64,000 bases of DNA, taken from positions 843,849 through 907,848 of the forward strand of contig NZ_CP086555.2 of assembly GCF_020882015.2 (NCBI RefSeq), read 5' to 3'. Positions 34,481-45,280 of this stretch are shown here, piece by piece; the stretch's first letter is position 1; each line of letters opens with the position of its first letter. Both the position numbers and the translations under genes were made by a program. Under the pieces are notes generated by a model that searched no databases, was not told the DNA's origin, and saw nothing but the letters and a program-made list of their open reading frames with translations. This stretch comes from Candidatus Borrelia undatumii. Lineage in GTDB: Bacteria; Spirochaetota; Spirochaetia; Borreliales; Borreliaceae.

Positions 34481-36973
34481 TTAGAAAAAAACATTAAGTT
34501 TTTTATAGATTTTGTTTATTGTCTTTTTGATTGTAGAAAGTTTGTTAATATGGGATTGGTTATCGATGAGGCTTTTTATGCTATCCATTGATTCTTCAAT
34601 TGCTATTATGAAGCTTTTTTGAGGTTTCAACCAAAAATTGTCAGAGTGATCATATCTGAGTGATAAAAAGAGTACGGATTTTTTATTTGGATGTTTAACA
34701 AAATGCATGGTGCGCTCTAGGATGTCTTTAATAAGAAGAACTTCATTAATGTTAACATTAGTATTTTCGTACTTCTCCACAAGGGTCCAATCGGGTCCCA
34801 TATTGGCCACTATGTTGATTATTTCTATCAATTTTTTACTTTTAAATATTATTAAATCTTTGTGTGTTAATTTGAAATGAATTTTTTTAGTCATTTGTTC
34901 TTCTGCATTTGTTAGGCCTTTTAATACTAGCTCCCTAGCTTCCTCTAGGCTAAGTTCTATGTAGCGAATGTTGTTTTCATTCTGAACGCTAAATTTCTTT
35001 CCTCCAATAAAGACTTCTTTTTCTGTTAAAGGTTTCTCCTCTTTTTTTGGTAAAGGCTTGTGAGCTTTGTTTAAAGTTTTGTTTTCCTGGGAATGGCTTT
35101 TTCGCATATTTTCATCAACTCCAACGTCATCTATCCATTCTTTTTTAAGCACTCCAATAGACCTAGCATATCTTTTACTCGTTTCTATTATTTCACCTGC
35201 AACAAAGTATCTCACAGAGTCTGTGTTAATAAGTGATCCAGGATGTATTACTACATTTTGCGCTTTTATTGTTTTATACTTATTCCTCGAAGTTTTAAAG
35301 CAAATATAGTCCTTCATACCTCTCATTATAGATTTTAGATAGCCCTCACCGTTGTCAATTTCAGGTTTACGTATTATCGGAATGTTAAAGCTACTTACAA
35401 TATTTTCAAGTTGTTTTTGTACATTAACAATTTCTTCAAGGCCTTGTAAATCCAAATAATTCTCTTTAGCGAAGTCTTCCTTATTAGACGCTTTTTTATA
35501 GTCTTCAAATATTTTAATAAAGCCTATTAAGTCTCCCAACGGGTTTTTATATTTTAAATGAGCTTGCCTAGCCTCTATTTCTTTATCCTGAGGTAATAAA
35601 AAGATTCCACTTGTAGATAGGAATGCCAAACCAATTGTAGTTGGATATATGGCCTGCTGATAGTTAATCATCGCCTCAACTAAAGCCCTTGAATGTATTG
35701 GTACTAAAGGGAATATAATCATATATTTCCCAATTTCTGTAAGCTCATTTTTGTTATTTATTGCATCCAAAGACTTCAGTATATCACTTGCTGTTTGAAT
35801 AGATTTAATTGAAGGCCTTGAGATGAAGTCAAACTTTGTGAAATTTTTAATTCCAATATCTGCCATCCTCAGTACTACTTCAGATAGATCTGTTCTATAT
35901 ATTTCTTCCTTTTGATATTCGTCCCTCAACTGATACTCGTCTCTTCTGTATAATCTGTAACATGTCCCCTTAGAAAGCCGCCCCGCTCTACCTGCCCTCT
36001 GCGTTGCAGATGATTTTGAAATTGGTACCTCCTGAAGTGAGTAAGTATGTGTTTTCATCTGAAATTTGTTTGTTTTTACTTTTCCGCTATCAATTACTAT
36101 TTTGATATTTTCAATCGTAATCGAAGTCTCTGCAATGTTTGTTGATACTATGATTTTTCTTCTATTTTTGGGTGTGGGCATAAAGATTTGTTCCTGTGCT
36201 TCTTTTGCCATCCGTCCGTACAAGGGCAAAATGATCAAGTCTTTCTTTAAGTTCAAGTCATGGAGTTCTTTTATTGTTTCCTTTATTTCCTTTTCTCCAG
36301 ATAAGAAAATAAGTATGTCACCCTCTTGTCTGTCTTTAATTATGTTGCCAACTATTTCCTTGATTTTAAGTATCATCCCCTTCGATGTGTTAAGTAAAGG
36401 AGGGTTGTAGATTATCTGTACAGGATAAGTAATCGTTTCTATGTTAAGTATCGGGGCGTTATTAAAGTAATTTGAGAATATCTGCGTATTTATTGTAGCG
36501 GACGAAATTATAACCTTAAAATCACTTCTTTTACTTAAAATATCTTTAATAAGGCCTAATATAAAATCTATGTTTAAACTTCTCTCATGTGCCTCATCTA
36601 TTATGATTACATCATATTCATAAAGTAAGGTGTCTTTTTTAAGCTCTTGCAAGAGCACACCATCAGTCATTAATTTAATTTTGGTTTTAGGGCTTACAAC
36701 ATCCTGAAATCTTATCTTGTAACCTACCTCTTCCCCAAGTTCCACCCCAATGTGTCTAGCAATATACTCCGCTATTGACACAGTTGCTATTCTTCTTGGT
36801 TGAGTTATACCAATTCTGCCAACCTTTGCAAAGCCCGCCTCGTATATTATTCTTGGTATTTGTGTTGTTTTACCACTTCCCGTTGGGCTTTCCACTATCA
36901 AAACGCTGTTTGACCTTAACAGTAGAATCAATTCGTCTTTATATTTGTAAATAGGAAGCTTAAGATCGTCCAT
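34481..36973 (-). CDS. hrpA: DEAH-box RNA helicase HrpA
   Basis: ATP-dependent RNA helicase; in B. burgdorferi HrpA is reported to affect global gene expression and to be needed for mouse infection. 830 residues, clearly shorter than E. coli HrpA. Motifs in order: ESPTGSGKTTQIPR (~residue 30), TQPRRIATVS, IIDEAHERSLN, SSATINTQIF, STNIAETSITIENI, QRAGRAGRL. These are followed by the winged-helix, ratchet and OB-type regions of DEAH proteins. A Lys-rich C-terminal segment follows. Three bases separate it from topA upstream, forming an operon. Confidence 0.95.
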   Translation of the reverse strand: MDDLKLPIYKYKDELILLLRSNSVLIVESPTGSGKTTQIPRIIYEAGFAKVGRIGITQPRRIATVSIAEYIARHIGVELGEEVGYKIRFQDVVSPKTKIKLMTDGVLLQELKKDTLLYEYDVIIIDEAHERSLNIDFILGLIKDILSKRSDFKVIISSATINTQIFSNYFNNAPILNIETITYPVQIIYNPPLLNTSKGMILKIKEIVGNIIKDRQEGDILIFLSGEKEIKETIKELHDLNLKKDLIILPLYGRMAKEAQEQIFMPTPKNRRKIIVSTNIAETSITIENIKIVIDSGKVKTNKFQMKTHTYSLQEVPISKSSATQRAGRAGRLSKGTCYRLYRRDEYQLRDEYQKEEIYRTDLSEVVLRMADIGIKNFTKFDFISRPSIKSIQTASDILKSLDAINNKNELTEIGKYMIIFPLVPIHSRALVEAMINYQQAIYPTTIGLAFLSTSGIFLLPQDKEIEARQAHLKYKNPLGDLIGFIKIFEDYKKASNKEDFAKENYLDLQGLEEIVNVQKQLENIVSSFNIPIIRKPEIDNGEGYLKSIMRGMKDYICFKTSRNKYKTIKAQNVVIHPGSLINTDSVRYFVAGEIIETSKRYARSIGVLKKEWIDDVGVDENMRKSHSQENKTLNKAHKPLPKKEEKPLTEKEVFIGGKKFSVQNENNIRYIELSLEEARELVLKGLTNAEEQMTKKIHFKLTHKDLIIFKSKKLIEIINIVANMGPDWTLVEKYENTNVNINEVLLIKDILERTMHFVKHPNKKSVLFLSLRYDHSDNFWLKPQKSFIIAIEESMDSIKSLIDNQSHINKLSTIKKTINKIYKKLNVFF

Positions 36974-36976
36974 TCT

Positions 36977-39514
36977 CTACATTAGTCCAAAAACATAAGG
37001 TGCGTCCACTTGCCCAAGATCAACATCAGCGGGTAAATCAACCTTCCTTCCCTTAATTTTAGCATAGAATTTATCGTTTTTTTTGTAAATGTAGATTTTG
37101 CTGCCAACTTTATTTTTTGATAAGGATATTGCTTTCACAATAAGTCCGCTCTTTTCTAATTTTGCGTCCAAAAGTTTTATGGATTCCTCTAGCGTTATCT
37201 CATATGCTCTTGTGTTTTTTTTTAGTGGGCATATTATGCTGTTGTTCTCAGTCTTAATATAATCCCCAAAAATGCCAGTTGCAGCAATTATTTTTTCACT
37301 GGTTTTTGGATACTCACCGATCACTTTTGGAAGTGAGAGTAGCTTAAGTGCTAGAGTTAAATTTATGTTTTCATATTCTATGTTTTTGGTTGATACCTTC
37401 TTAGCTTTAATTATTTTAGGCTTTTTGGGCTTTCCAGTCTTTGTGAATTCTTGTGGAGCATAAACGTCTTCTCCAAGTTGGATAAGACCTCCATATTTTG
37501 AATTTTTGTATATTACATTAAGTCCTGTTTCAGAATCAACTCCCAGAATGTTGGGCTGGGTTTCTTTCTCCTCTATTATTCTTCTGATTTCTTCTTCCTT
37601 ATAAAGACTTTCCAGAGGAGTTGTGATATTGATGGAATAATTATTTCCCTTAGAAATTAAGTAAGGGCCAAATTTTCCGATGTTTATTGCATAATTGAAT
37701 TCTTTGTCATTTTTATATTCATAAACTGTTCTAAATTCTCCGGCGCTAATGATAGGTTCTATTTTATCTATTGTATTCTTAAGCCCCCTCTCCCCATTAT
37801 AGAACTGACTTAAATATCTTACTTTGTCTAGTTGACCCACTGCGATTTTATCTAGGTTTTCTTCCATTCGGGATGTGAACTTTAATTCGATTAACAATGG
37901 AAAATATTTCTCCAAAAGATTGACAACCGCGGCTCCTTTTATAGTTGGTATTAGTGTGTTGTTTTGTCTAAATACATATTCTCTTTCAAGAAGAGTTGAA
38001 ATGATAGTGGAATATGTTGAAGGGCGCCCTATCCCTTCTTTTTCAAGTTTTTGCACAAGTGATGCTTCTGTGTACCTGAATGGGGGCTTTGTTTCATGTT
38101 CTTCTGATTTTATATCTAGTATCACAAACTTGTCCCCTTTATCAATTAGAGAAAAATCTATAGTGCTGTTTTCGTAATGCTCTCTGCTGTTTTTAAGAAA
38201 GCCGTCAAAAATTATTTTTGTAAAACTTGATTTAAAAGTTAGATTTTTGTACTGAAATGTTATTTTAATAACTTCCTTTACGGCATCTGGCATCATCGAT
38301 TCAATGGTTCTGTCCCATATTATTTTGTATATCTCTCTAGCAGTTTCGCTCTCTGCTTTTATGTTTTGAGGGGGAGTGAATAGTTCAGAAGGCCTTATAG
38401 CCTCATGTGCATCTTGAGCCATTTTTGCTTTAGAGTACATTCTATCATTCATCTCTACGTATTTTTCCCCATATTTTTCTTTTATGATGTTTTTTATTTT
38501 TTCCCTTGCACTTTTTGCAATATTAAAGGAATCAGTTCTCATATATGTTATGTATCCATTCTCATACAGCTTTTGGGCGTAACTCATAATTTGTTTCGTG
38601 CTTATTTTAAGACGCCTATTTACCTCTTGCTGGAGTGAAGACGTGATGAATGGTCTAGGAGGGACTTGTCTTAACTCTTTTTTTTCAATTGAAATTACTT
38701 CTATTTCTTTTGCCTGCTTTAGCTCTCCTACAAGTTTACTCATTAACGCTTTGTCTATTAAAGTTGTTCTAACAGGATCCTGCAAGAATCCTGTATCATT
38801 TACAAAATCCTTGCTTTCAGCTACTTTCTTATTTTCAATTTTGTCTATTAAAGTTTTAATCTGTATATCATTTTTGCTATGTCTACATTCAAGTGAAATT
38901 GAGTAATAATCGGCCTTCTTGAAATTGATTCTCGTCGTTTCCTTTTCTATGATTAGTTTAAGACCAACAGACTGCACTCTACCTGCAGAGAGTCCATAAG
39001 CAATTTTTTTCCAGAGTAAAGGAGATATTGTATATCCATAAAGTCTGTCCAATATTCTTCTTGTTTCTCCAGCGTTAACAAGATCCATATCAATTTTTCT
39101 TGTATTTTGAAGTGAATCAATTATCGCACTCTTTGTAATTTCATGAAATACCATTCTTTTATAATTTTTGATTTTTAAAACTTCTTTCAGATGAAATGCA
39201 ATTGTTTCTCCTTCTCTATCTTGGTCGGTGGCAAGATAAATCTCACCTTTTCCTTTTATGAGATTTTTAAGCTTCTCAATTACTACTTTTTTATTGTTTG
39301 GAATGATGTAAAGAGGCTTAAAATCATGTTCATAATCTATGGATAGTGTAGCCCATTCGAACTTTTTATACTTTTCGGGTATTTCTTTAGCACTATTTGG
39401 TAAATCTCTTATGTGTCCCATACACGCTTCTACTATAAATGAGCTATCAAGGTATTTCCTTATTGTTATTGCCTTTGTAGGCGACTCTACTATTATCAAT
39501 TTTTCTTCTTGCAT
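36977..39514 (-). CDS. topA: DNA topoisomerase I
   Basis: Type IA topoisomerase that relaxes negative supercoils. 845 residues from ATG 39514. The Toprim domain opens with [17 protein letters not shown] and carries ATDQDREGE; the catalytic tyrosine lies in YITYMRTDS near residue 322, and the QEVNRRL and [10 protein letters not shown] segments follow. The C-terminus has no four-cysteine zinc fingers. Instead it has Toprim-associated repeats of the type [20 protein letters not shown] and [11 protein letters not shown]. hrpA follows after three bases. It is divergent from sbcD across a 73-base gap. Confidence 0.96.
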   Translation of the reverse strand: MQEEKLIIVESPTKAITIRKYLDSSFIVEACMGHIRDLPNSAKEIPEKYKKFEWATLSIDYEHDFKPLYIIPNNKKVVIEKLKNLIKGKGEIYLATDQDREGETIAFHLKEVLKIKNYKRMVFHEITKSAIIDSLQNTRKIDMDLVNAGETRRILDRLYGYTISPLLWKKIAYGLSAGRVQSVGLKLIIEKETTRINFKKADYYSISLECRHSKNDIQIKTLIDKIENKKVAESKDFVNDTGFLQDPVRTTLIDKALMSKLVGELKQAKEIEVISIEKKELRQVPPRPFITSSLQQEVNRRLKISTKQIMSYAQKLYENGYITYMRTDSFNIAKSAREKIKNIIKEKYGEKYVEMNDRMYSKAKMAQDAHEAIRPSELFTPPQNIKAESETAREIYKIIWDRTIESMMPDAVKEVIKITFQYKNLTFKSSFTKIIFDGFLKNSREHYENSTIDFSLIDKGDKFVILDIKSEEHETKPPFRYTEASLVQKLEKEGIGRPSTYSTIISTLLEREYVFRQNNTLIPTIKGAAVVNLLEKYFPLLIELKFTSRMEENLDKIAVGQLDKVRYLSQFYNGERGLKNTIDKIEPIISAGEFRTVYEYKNDKEFNYAINIGKFGPYLISKGNNYSINITTPLESLYKEEEIRRIIEEKETQPNILGVDSETGLNVIYKNSKYGGLIQLGEDVYAPQEFTKTGKPKKPKIIKAKKVSTKNIEYENINLTLALKLLSLPKVIGEYPKTSEKIIAATGIFGDYIKTENNSIICPLKKNTRAYEITLEESIKLLDAKLEKSGLIVKAISLSKNKVGSKIYIYKKNDKFYAKIKGRKVDLPADVDLGQVDAPYVFGLM

Positions 39515-39587
39515 AAATCCCTTATATTTTCATAGTATAATACAATGTGCATATTTTATAATTTTGAGTAAAAATAGTTTGATATTT

Positions 39588-40817
39588 ATGGGTAGCTATA
39601 GGGCGTTGCATACTTCTGATTGGCATATTGGGAAGAAGATTGGGCATTTTTCCAGAATTGAGGAGCAACGAAGGTTTTTGGGTTTTTTGTTGGAATTTAT
39701 TAGAAATGAGAAGATTGATCTTTTGCTTGTTGCAGGTGATATTTACGATTCAAGGAGACCGGGGCTTGAAGAACAAAAGTTAATAAATGATTTTTTTTAC
39801 GAATTATCTTTTACTTCCTGTAAATGGTGCGTAGTTATTTCTGGAAACCATGATAAGAAGGACTATTTAAGTATTAATAAAAAGATATTCTCAAGGTTTA
39901 ATTTTTTTCTGGTCACGGAGGAGGAATCTACTGATCAGGTAGTGTTTTTAAAAAACCGTGACGTTGTTGAGTTTGTCGTTGTTTGTGTTCCTTATGTTAA
40001 TGAAAGGCTTATTTTAAATCAAAAATATGGAGATGGAGAGCTTAATGATGATATATTTCTTGAAAAACTTGAGAATGCTTATCGATATAAAATAGCAAAC
40101 ATTGTGAATTCTGTTGATGATCAGTACCGCTTTGTTCCCAAGATTTTGATTGCGCATTCTTTTTTTTGTAGTGGCAGAAGTGTTAATATTATTGGAAGCA
40201 GTTTTATTCTTCCTGTTAGTGTTTTTGGAGATAGTTTCTCCTATGTTGCACTTGGTCATGTACATGATTTTAAAAAGTTGAAGAGCAATGTTGTTTACTC
40301 AGGATCGCCGATTCAGTATTCATTTGATGAGGGTATTAAAAAATATATTAATGTTTTGCTTTTTAATGATGGCAAATTAGTATTGCAAAAAAAGGATCTG
40401 CTTCCTGTGTTTGGTGAGTTACGTTCTTTAAAGGGTTCTTTTAAAGAGATTATGAATGATTTGTATAGTATTAAAAAAAAGCTTTCATGTATTTGTTACT
40501 TAAAAATTGAGCTTAATGAGAGAGTAGACGTTGAATTGGAAGAACAGATCTATGGTTTGGCAAGATCGGATTTGATTAAAATATTTGACATTGACTACCA
40601 TCTTCCGAGTCTAGATCAAAACTTTTACGAGCAAGGTAAGATAGTTAGCAAAGATGAGGTATTAAGTAGGGATGAAAAGTACTTTTTCCAAGAAAAATTA
40701 AAAAGAGATACTATTAATGGTTTTAGGAGGGAGATCAGATTTAAAGAAGAAGAACTCGTTGCTCTTTTCGAAGAGGTATTACTTAAGGGAAGAGCAGGGG
40801 AATATGAGGATAAATAA
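39588..40817 (+). CDS. sbcD: SbcD nuclease subunit
   Basis: Mre11-type nuclease of the SbcCD complex, which cleaves DNA hairpins and protein-blocked ends. ATG 39588 gives MGSYRALHTSDWHIGKK, the standard start; an upstream in-frame extension to 39339 is antisense to topA and not conserved. 409 residues. Phosphoesterase motifs: HTSDWHIG, LLLVAGDIYDSRRPG, VVISGNHDKK, and ALGHVHDF. The 3' end overlaps sbcC by 14 bases. Hairpin cleavage may matter in Borrelia because the chromosome ends in covalently closed hairpins; that link is inference. Confidence 0.94.
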   Translation: MGSYRALHTSDWHIGKKIGHFSRIEEQRRFLGFLLEFIRNEKIDLLLVAGDIYDSRRPGLEEQKLINDFFYELSFTSCKWCVVISGNHDKKDYLSINKKIFSRFNFFLVTEEESTDQVVFLKNRDVVEFVVVCVPYVNERLILNQKYGDGELNDDIFLEKLENAYRYKIANIVNSVDDQYRFVPKILIAHSFFCSGRSVNIIGSSFILPVSVFGDSFSYVALGHVHDFKKLKSNVVYSGSPIQYSFDEGIKKYINVLLFNDGKLVLQKKDLLPVFGELRSLKGSFKEIMNDLYSIKKKLSCICYLKIELNERVDVELEEQIYGLARSDLIKIFDIDYHLPSLDQNFYEQGKIVSKDEVLSRDEKYFFQEKLKRDTINGFRREIRFKEEELVALFEEVLLKGRAGEYEDK

Positions 40818-43647
40818 GCTTGTATTTAAAAATATCGCTTCTTATAAGGGGGAATATGAGATAGATTTTGATGTTCCTGTTTTAAAAAATTCTGGCATTT
40901 TTTTGATCTCTGGGAATACGGGATCTGGGAAGAGTACCATTCTTGACTGCATAACTCTTGCACTTTACGCACGGGTGTATAGGCTTGGTGGGAACATCTC
41001 AGATGCAATTTCTAAAGGGTTTGATAATGCATATGTTAGGCTTACTTTCACTGTTTCTGATAAGGTTTATGAATCATTTGTTGAGCTCAGTACAAAGCAA
41101 AAGAAGACTCCTTCAAATATGATACTAAAGGATCTTAAGGCTGATGGTTATATTGAGAATAGGGAAGATGCTTTAGCTTATATAAATAGTCTTTGTAGAT
41201 TAAATTTTGAGCAGTTTTGTCAAACAGTTATATTGCCTCAAGGTAACTTTCAGGAATTTTTAACCTCGAAACCAAAGAGTAAGACAGCGATAATTGATAA
41301 TATTTTTAATTTAAAAAAGTATGACGATATAGAAATCTTTTTAAAGAGAGAATTTGAATTTACAAATTTGAATAGAAATAAATTGAAAATTTTAGAGACA
41401 GAAGAAAAAAATAGAATAGACATTAATAGCAAAAAATTAGACGAATTAACTAATTTTTTAAATTCGGTTGATATCGAAAGATTAAGGATGAGTCTTAAAA
41501 AGGTTCATAAACTAATACTTATGTGCGACAAGACAATAACGATAAATCAAAAGTATTTGGATATAAAGAACGGGATAGATAATTTAGAATCGGAAGTGTT
41601 TTCTAAAATTCAGAGTAAAAAGAGACTAGACTATGAGTATTATTTGCATGAAAACGATAGAGCTAAGGTAGAAGAGAGACTTAAATTTTACAATTCCTGT
41701 GAATTTTTTTATTTGGGAGATTGTGTCAAAAAACAAAGCGAGCTTCTTAGCGATAAGAGTAGATTTTCATCAGAGCTTTCAATTGTACAAACGGATTTAG
41801 GAGAATTAGAATATTTAAATCTAGACAGGCTTAATTTTGATTATATAAAGGAATTGTATTATGAAAATGTTCTTTTTTCTGAGATAGGTTTTGACGGAAA
41901 TGCTTATGAGAAATTGAATGTAGAAAAAAGACAAATGGAGAAAGGTATAAAAGAGTTATCAACGGAGCGGGATAGGAAAAGTGTGGAGCTTAAAAGTGTT
42001 ACTTTGGGCGATGAGTCATTTGATCTTGATAAGTATGTTTATTATAAGGCGTTAAATTTATTTAGGTGCTTTAATGAGGAGTTGATATTAAAATATGGAA
42101 GTGAATTAGATCTACTATTAAAGTCAAAAGATATGCTGCAGAATGCTGGGCTCAATGTGAAAATAGATCTTTACAAGAAGTTCTTAAAGGATTTAGGTGA
42201 TAATAAAGAATCTATTGAAAAAGATATAGAAGGGCTTAAGTCTTTGGAAGATGAGTACAGGGCACATCAAAGAAAGAAGCATTTAAAAACTAACAGTTTA
42301 GATTGTCTTTTAGAATTGAATACAAAGATTCAGGTTCTACAGGATAAATTGGATACGGTTAAGACATGCATATCAGAGGAAAGGGAAAATAAAATCAGGT
42401 GGGAAAATCAAATTTTAGAATTTAATAAGAAGAACGCAGAGATTTTAAAAAGAATTGGTAACGATTTATTTGGCAGGTACATAGATTATTCTGATAAAAA
42501 TAAGATTTTGATTTTTGAGAACAAGCTTAGGAAGGTTGAGATTTTAAAAACAGCTTCAAGTGATTTGAATTCTAAAATTGCTTTAAAAGATTTAGAACTT
42601 AAGGAAAATTTAGATAAGGTAAGAATCTTGTCATCCAATAACAAGTTAAATTTAAGCCTAGAAAATCCTGTTTTATTGCAGGAAGAATTTGAAAACTTTT
42701 TAAGGAATAAGAAGAAATTAGAGAATGAGTATTTAAAATTGGATTCAGTTTTGAGTGATATAAACAACTCAAAGCTGAAACTTGAAAGTCAAATTGAGCT
42801 TATGGATCAAAGAAAGGCAAACTTGAGTAGGGAACTTGAAGATGAATTAACAAAATTTGATACTAATTTTTCAGATCTTAAGGGATCAATGGAGGATAAT
42901 TTTGATGTCCAAGGAGATATATTTTCTTTTGATTCTTTAAAACCCAGCAGAGATAGCCTGGACTATTTTTTAGATCTGAAACCCAATTTTATAGCTAAAA
43001 TTGAACTTTTATCCAAAGATATTAGTAAGTATGAGTCAGCTTTTTCAAGTTTGCAGGTTTTAAAAGATGAGCTCATTGAACAAAAGACTAATTTAGAGAA
43101 TATTCAAAGAGAATTAAGCAGTGTAAACGAACGGAATGAAAAGCTTGAAATTTTAAAGAAGGTTATTACCGTTTCTCCTAGTTTAAAATATTATGTTCAG
43201 AGTTTTTTGATTGAAGAAATTCTAGGTATATCCAATAAAAGATATTTAAGCGTTATTCTTCCTGAATTTGAGCTTCAGATTAATACGGAGAGTAGAGATT
43301 TTGACTTTTTGGTCAAAAGCAAAAGAGATGGAAACATGACTCGTAATGTAAAGACCCTTTCTGGGGGTGAGAAATTTCTTGTGTCGTTATCACTTTCTTT
43401 AGCGCTCTCAGACATGATAAGAGATAGTGAACTTAAAATAGAGGCATTTTTTCTTGATGAGGGGTTTGGGAGTCTTGATGAGGATACTCTAAAAATGGTT
43501 ATTTCAAAAATTTCCGAATTTCAACGTATTGATGGGCGTCAGATAGGTATAATCTCTCATGTTGCTTATTTGAAGGAAGAAATTAAGGCGAGAATAATTG
43601 TAAGTAAAATTTTAAAAATTTCTAGTATTGTTATAGAAAGTTCCTAA
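40804..43647 (+). CDS. sbcC: SbcC ATPase subunit lacking a visible zinc hook
   Basis: Rad50-type partner of SbcD. ATG 40804 follows AGGGG and gives MRINKLVFKNIASYKG, the usual start. 947 residues: Walker A ISGNTGSGKSTILD (~residue 36), Q-loop region EQFCQTVILPQGNFQEF, long coiled coils, then the signature TLSGGEKFLVSLSLSLALSD and Walker B AFFLDEGFGSLD. I find no CxxC motif in the central coil; the cysteines there are isolated. Rad50/SbcC proteins normally dimerise through such a zinc hook, so tip contact must be different here. Confidence 0.94.
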   Translation: MRINKLVFKNIASYKGEYEIDFDVPVLKNSGIFLISGNTGSGKSTILDCITLALYARVYRLGGNISDAISKGFDNAYVRLTFTVSDKVYESFVELSTKQKKTPSNMILKDLKADGYIENREDALAYINSLCRLNFEQFCQTVILPQGNFQEFLTSKPKSKTAIIDNIFNLKKYDDIEIFLKREFEFTNLNRNKLKILETEEKNRIDINSKKLDELTNFLNSVDIERLRMSLKKVHKLILMCDKTITINQKYLDIKNGIDNLESEVFSKIQSKKRLDYEYYLHENDRAKVEERLKFYNSCEFFYLGDCVKKQSELLSDKSRFSSELSIVQTDLGELEYLNLDRLNFDYIKELYYENVLFSEIGFDGNAYEKLNVEKRQMEKGIKELSTERDRKSVELKSVTLGDESFDLDKYVYYKALNLFRCFNEELILKYGSELDLLLKSKDMLQNAGLNVKIDLYKKFLKDLGDNKESIEKDIEGLKSLEDEYRAHQRKKHLKTNSLDCLLELNTKIQVLQDKLDTVKTCISEERENKIRWENQILEFNKKNAEILKRIGNDLFGRYIDYSDKNKILIFENKLRKVEILKTASSDLNSKIALKDLELKENLDKVRILSSNNKLNLSLENPVLLQEEFENFLRNKKKLENEYLKLDSVLSDINNSKLKLESQIELMDQRKANLSRELEDELTKFDTNFSDLKGSMEDNFDVQGDIFSFDSLKPSRDSLDYFLDLKPNFIAKIELLSKDISKYESAFSSLQVLKDELIEQKTNLENIQRELSSVNERNEKLEILKKVITVSPSLKYYVQSFLIEEILGISNKRYLSVILPEFELQINTESRDFDFLVKSKRDGNMTRNVKTLSGGEKFLVSLSLSLALSDMIRDSELKIEAFFLDEGFGSLDEDTLKMVISKISEFQRIDGRQIGIISHVAYLKEEIKARIIVSKILKISSIVIESS

Positions 43648-43694
43648 AATTTTATTATATACTTATTTTAAGTTTTTAAAAATATGGAGTTTAT

Positions 43695-44633
43695 ATGGAA
43701 TACTACGTGGCAATTGATGTTGGAGGTACTAGTACTAAGTATTCTTTAGCGGATAGTAGCGGCAATTTACTTGACAAGCATGAAATTGGTTCGGGTGTTA
43801 CTCCTGATGAACAGGTTGATATTTTAGTTAATGTGATTAATTTTTATAAAAAAGAGAAAAATGTTAAAGGTGTGGCGGTTTGCATGCCTGGATTTGTTGA
43901 TCCTAGGGGAATTGTGATTAGAGTAAATGCCATTAGGGGATTCATTAATTATCCTTTAAAAGAAAAGCTTGAAGCTTTAACAGGTGTTAATGTTGAGATT
44001 GAAAATGATGCTAATTGTGTGGCTTTAGCTGAAAAATTCAGAGGTAATGCTATTCATTCTAATGATTTTATTGCTCTGACACTTGGAACAGGCATTGGTG
44101 CTGGAATATTTGTCAATGGAAAACTGTTAAGAGGACATTCCTTTATGTCTGGTGAGATCGGATTTATGATTACTAGGGGTCTTGACAATAATATTCCTTT
44201 TAACTGTAGGTGGGAGTCTATAGCCTCTGTTTCGGCCTTAAGGAAAAGAGTAGCTGCGCGTTTAGAAATGGATTTGAATGAAGTTTCTGGGGAATATATT
44301 TTTGAATTGGCTGGTAATGGCAATATTCATGCTAGGAACGAGGTTGAAAATTTTTTTGAAACTCTATCGTTCGGAATTTTTAATTTAACTTTCATTTTAA
44401 ACCCTGAGAAAATTTTAATCGGAGGAGGAGTGAGCGCAAGACCCGATTTATTAAATAACATATATAAAAAATTGGAAAACTTATGGTCTTTGGAATTGGC
44501 TAATATCTATGGTAATGATATTAGGAATCTTGTGAAAATTGAAACAACTAGATTTAATAATGATTCTGGCAAAATTGGAGCGTTATACCATTATTTTGTT
44601 GAAAATAAGTTGCTATGCAGTTTGGGCGTTTAG
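43695..44633 (+). CDS. ROK-family sugar kinase (often annotated xylR-1)
   Basis: 312 residues. ROK features: ATP-binding IDVGGTSTKYSL at the N-terminus, catalytic Asp near residue 105 in IENDANCVALAE, LGTGIGAGIFVNGKLLRG, and GEIGFM. The family's usual zinc motif (CxCGxxGC) is absent; the segment reads NIPFNCRWESIAS instead, as in some Gram-positive sugar and glucoside kinases. There is no N-terminal helix-turn-helix, so it is a kinase rather than a NagC/XylR repressor, despite the common name for its B. burgdorferi counterpart BB0831. cutC starts one base after its stop and glgP follows. Confidence 0.88.
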   Translation: MEYYVAIDVGGTSTKYSLADSSGNLLDKHEIGSGVTPDEQVDILVNVINFYKKEKNVKGVAVCMPGFVDPRGIVIRVNAIRGFINYPLKEKLEALTGVNVEIENDANCVALAEKFRGNAIHSNDFIALTLGTGIGAGIFVNGKLLRGHSFMSGEIGFMITRGLDNNIPFNCRWESIASVSALRKRVAARLEMDLNEVSGEYIFELAGNGNIHARNEVENFFETLSFGIFNLTFILNPEKILIGGGVSARPDLLNNIYKKLENLWSLELANIYGNDIRNLVKIETTRFNNDSGKIGALYHYFVENKLLCSLGV

Positions 44634-44634
44634 C

Positions 44635-45255
44635 ATGACAAGGGAGGCGTGCGTTTTCAATGTATCGGAGGCTATAAATTCTTCCAAACTTGGTGCTAAC
44701 AGAATTGAGCTTTGTGAAAATACAACTTGCGGGGGGACTACACCTTCTTATGGTACCATAAAGATTTTAAAGGAGAATTTGAATATTCCTATTGCGGTAA
44801 TGATTAGACCAAGGTGTGGGAATTTTGTGTATTCTGATTTGGAATTTCAAGTTATGAAAGAAGATATTAAGGTTTGCAAGGCGCTTGGGGTAGAGGGTGT
44901 TGTTTTTGGAATTTTAGATGGCGATGAGATTGATATGGCTAGAACTAGGGAGCTATTAAGTTTGTCTGAACCTTTAAGGGTAACCTTTCATAAGGCAATT
45001 GATATTACTTGTAATATTAAGGCTTCCGTATTAAAACTCATGGATATTGGTGTTCATAGAATATTAACTTCAGGTGGGGCTTTGAGGGCGGAGGATGCTC
45101 TTGACTTATTGAAAGACTTGATATTGATTGCAGGAGATAGGCTAGAGATTATTGTCTCAGGAGGGGTAACTGATCAAAATATTGATGGACTTGATTCTAT
45201 TTTAGGGGCTAGAGCTTATCACGGGAGACTCATTGTTGGTAATTTAAATTTGTAA
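44635..45255 (+). CDS. cutC: CutC-family TIM-barrel protein
   Basis: 206 residues from ATG 44635, directly after the ROK kinase stop. Family marks: the N-terminus EACVFNVSEAINSSKLGANRIELC (in parts), GGTTPSYGTIK, VMIRPRCGNFVYS, GVVFGILDGD, VTFHKAIDI, RILTSGG. It is shorter than E. coli CutC (248), lacking most of the C-terminal extension. CutC was named for copper tolerance, but the copper role is disputed and the fold suggests an enzyme. Its place between a sugar kinase and glycogen phosphorylase hints at carbohydrate metabolism here; that is inference. Confidence 0.9.
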   Translation: MTREACVFNVSEAINSSKLGANRIELCENTTCGGTTPSYGTIKILKENLNIPIAVMIRPRCGNFVYSDLEFQVMKEDIKVCKALGVEGVVFGILDGDEIDMARTRELLSLSEPLRVTFHKAIDITCNIKASVLKLMDIGVHRILTSGGALRAEDALDLLKDLILIAGDRLEIIVSGGVTDQNIDGLDSILGARAYHGRLIVGNLNL

Positions 45256-45280
45256 TTTTAAGGTGGAGGTTAGGTTGCTT

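Noticed and set aside
39339..39587. Extension of sbcD upstream of ATG 39588
   Set aside because: These residues are antisense to topA and unlike SbcD; the family begins at the HTSDWHIG block just after 39588.
43695..44633. ROK protein as a xylose-type repressor (XylR/NagC)
   Set aside because: There is no N-terminal helix-turn-helix; the protein starts directly with the kinase ATP-binding motif.
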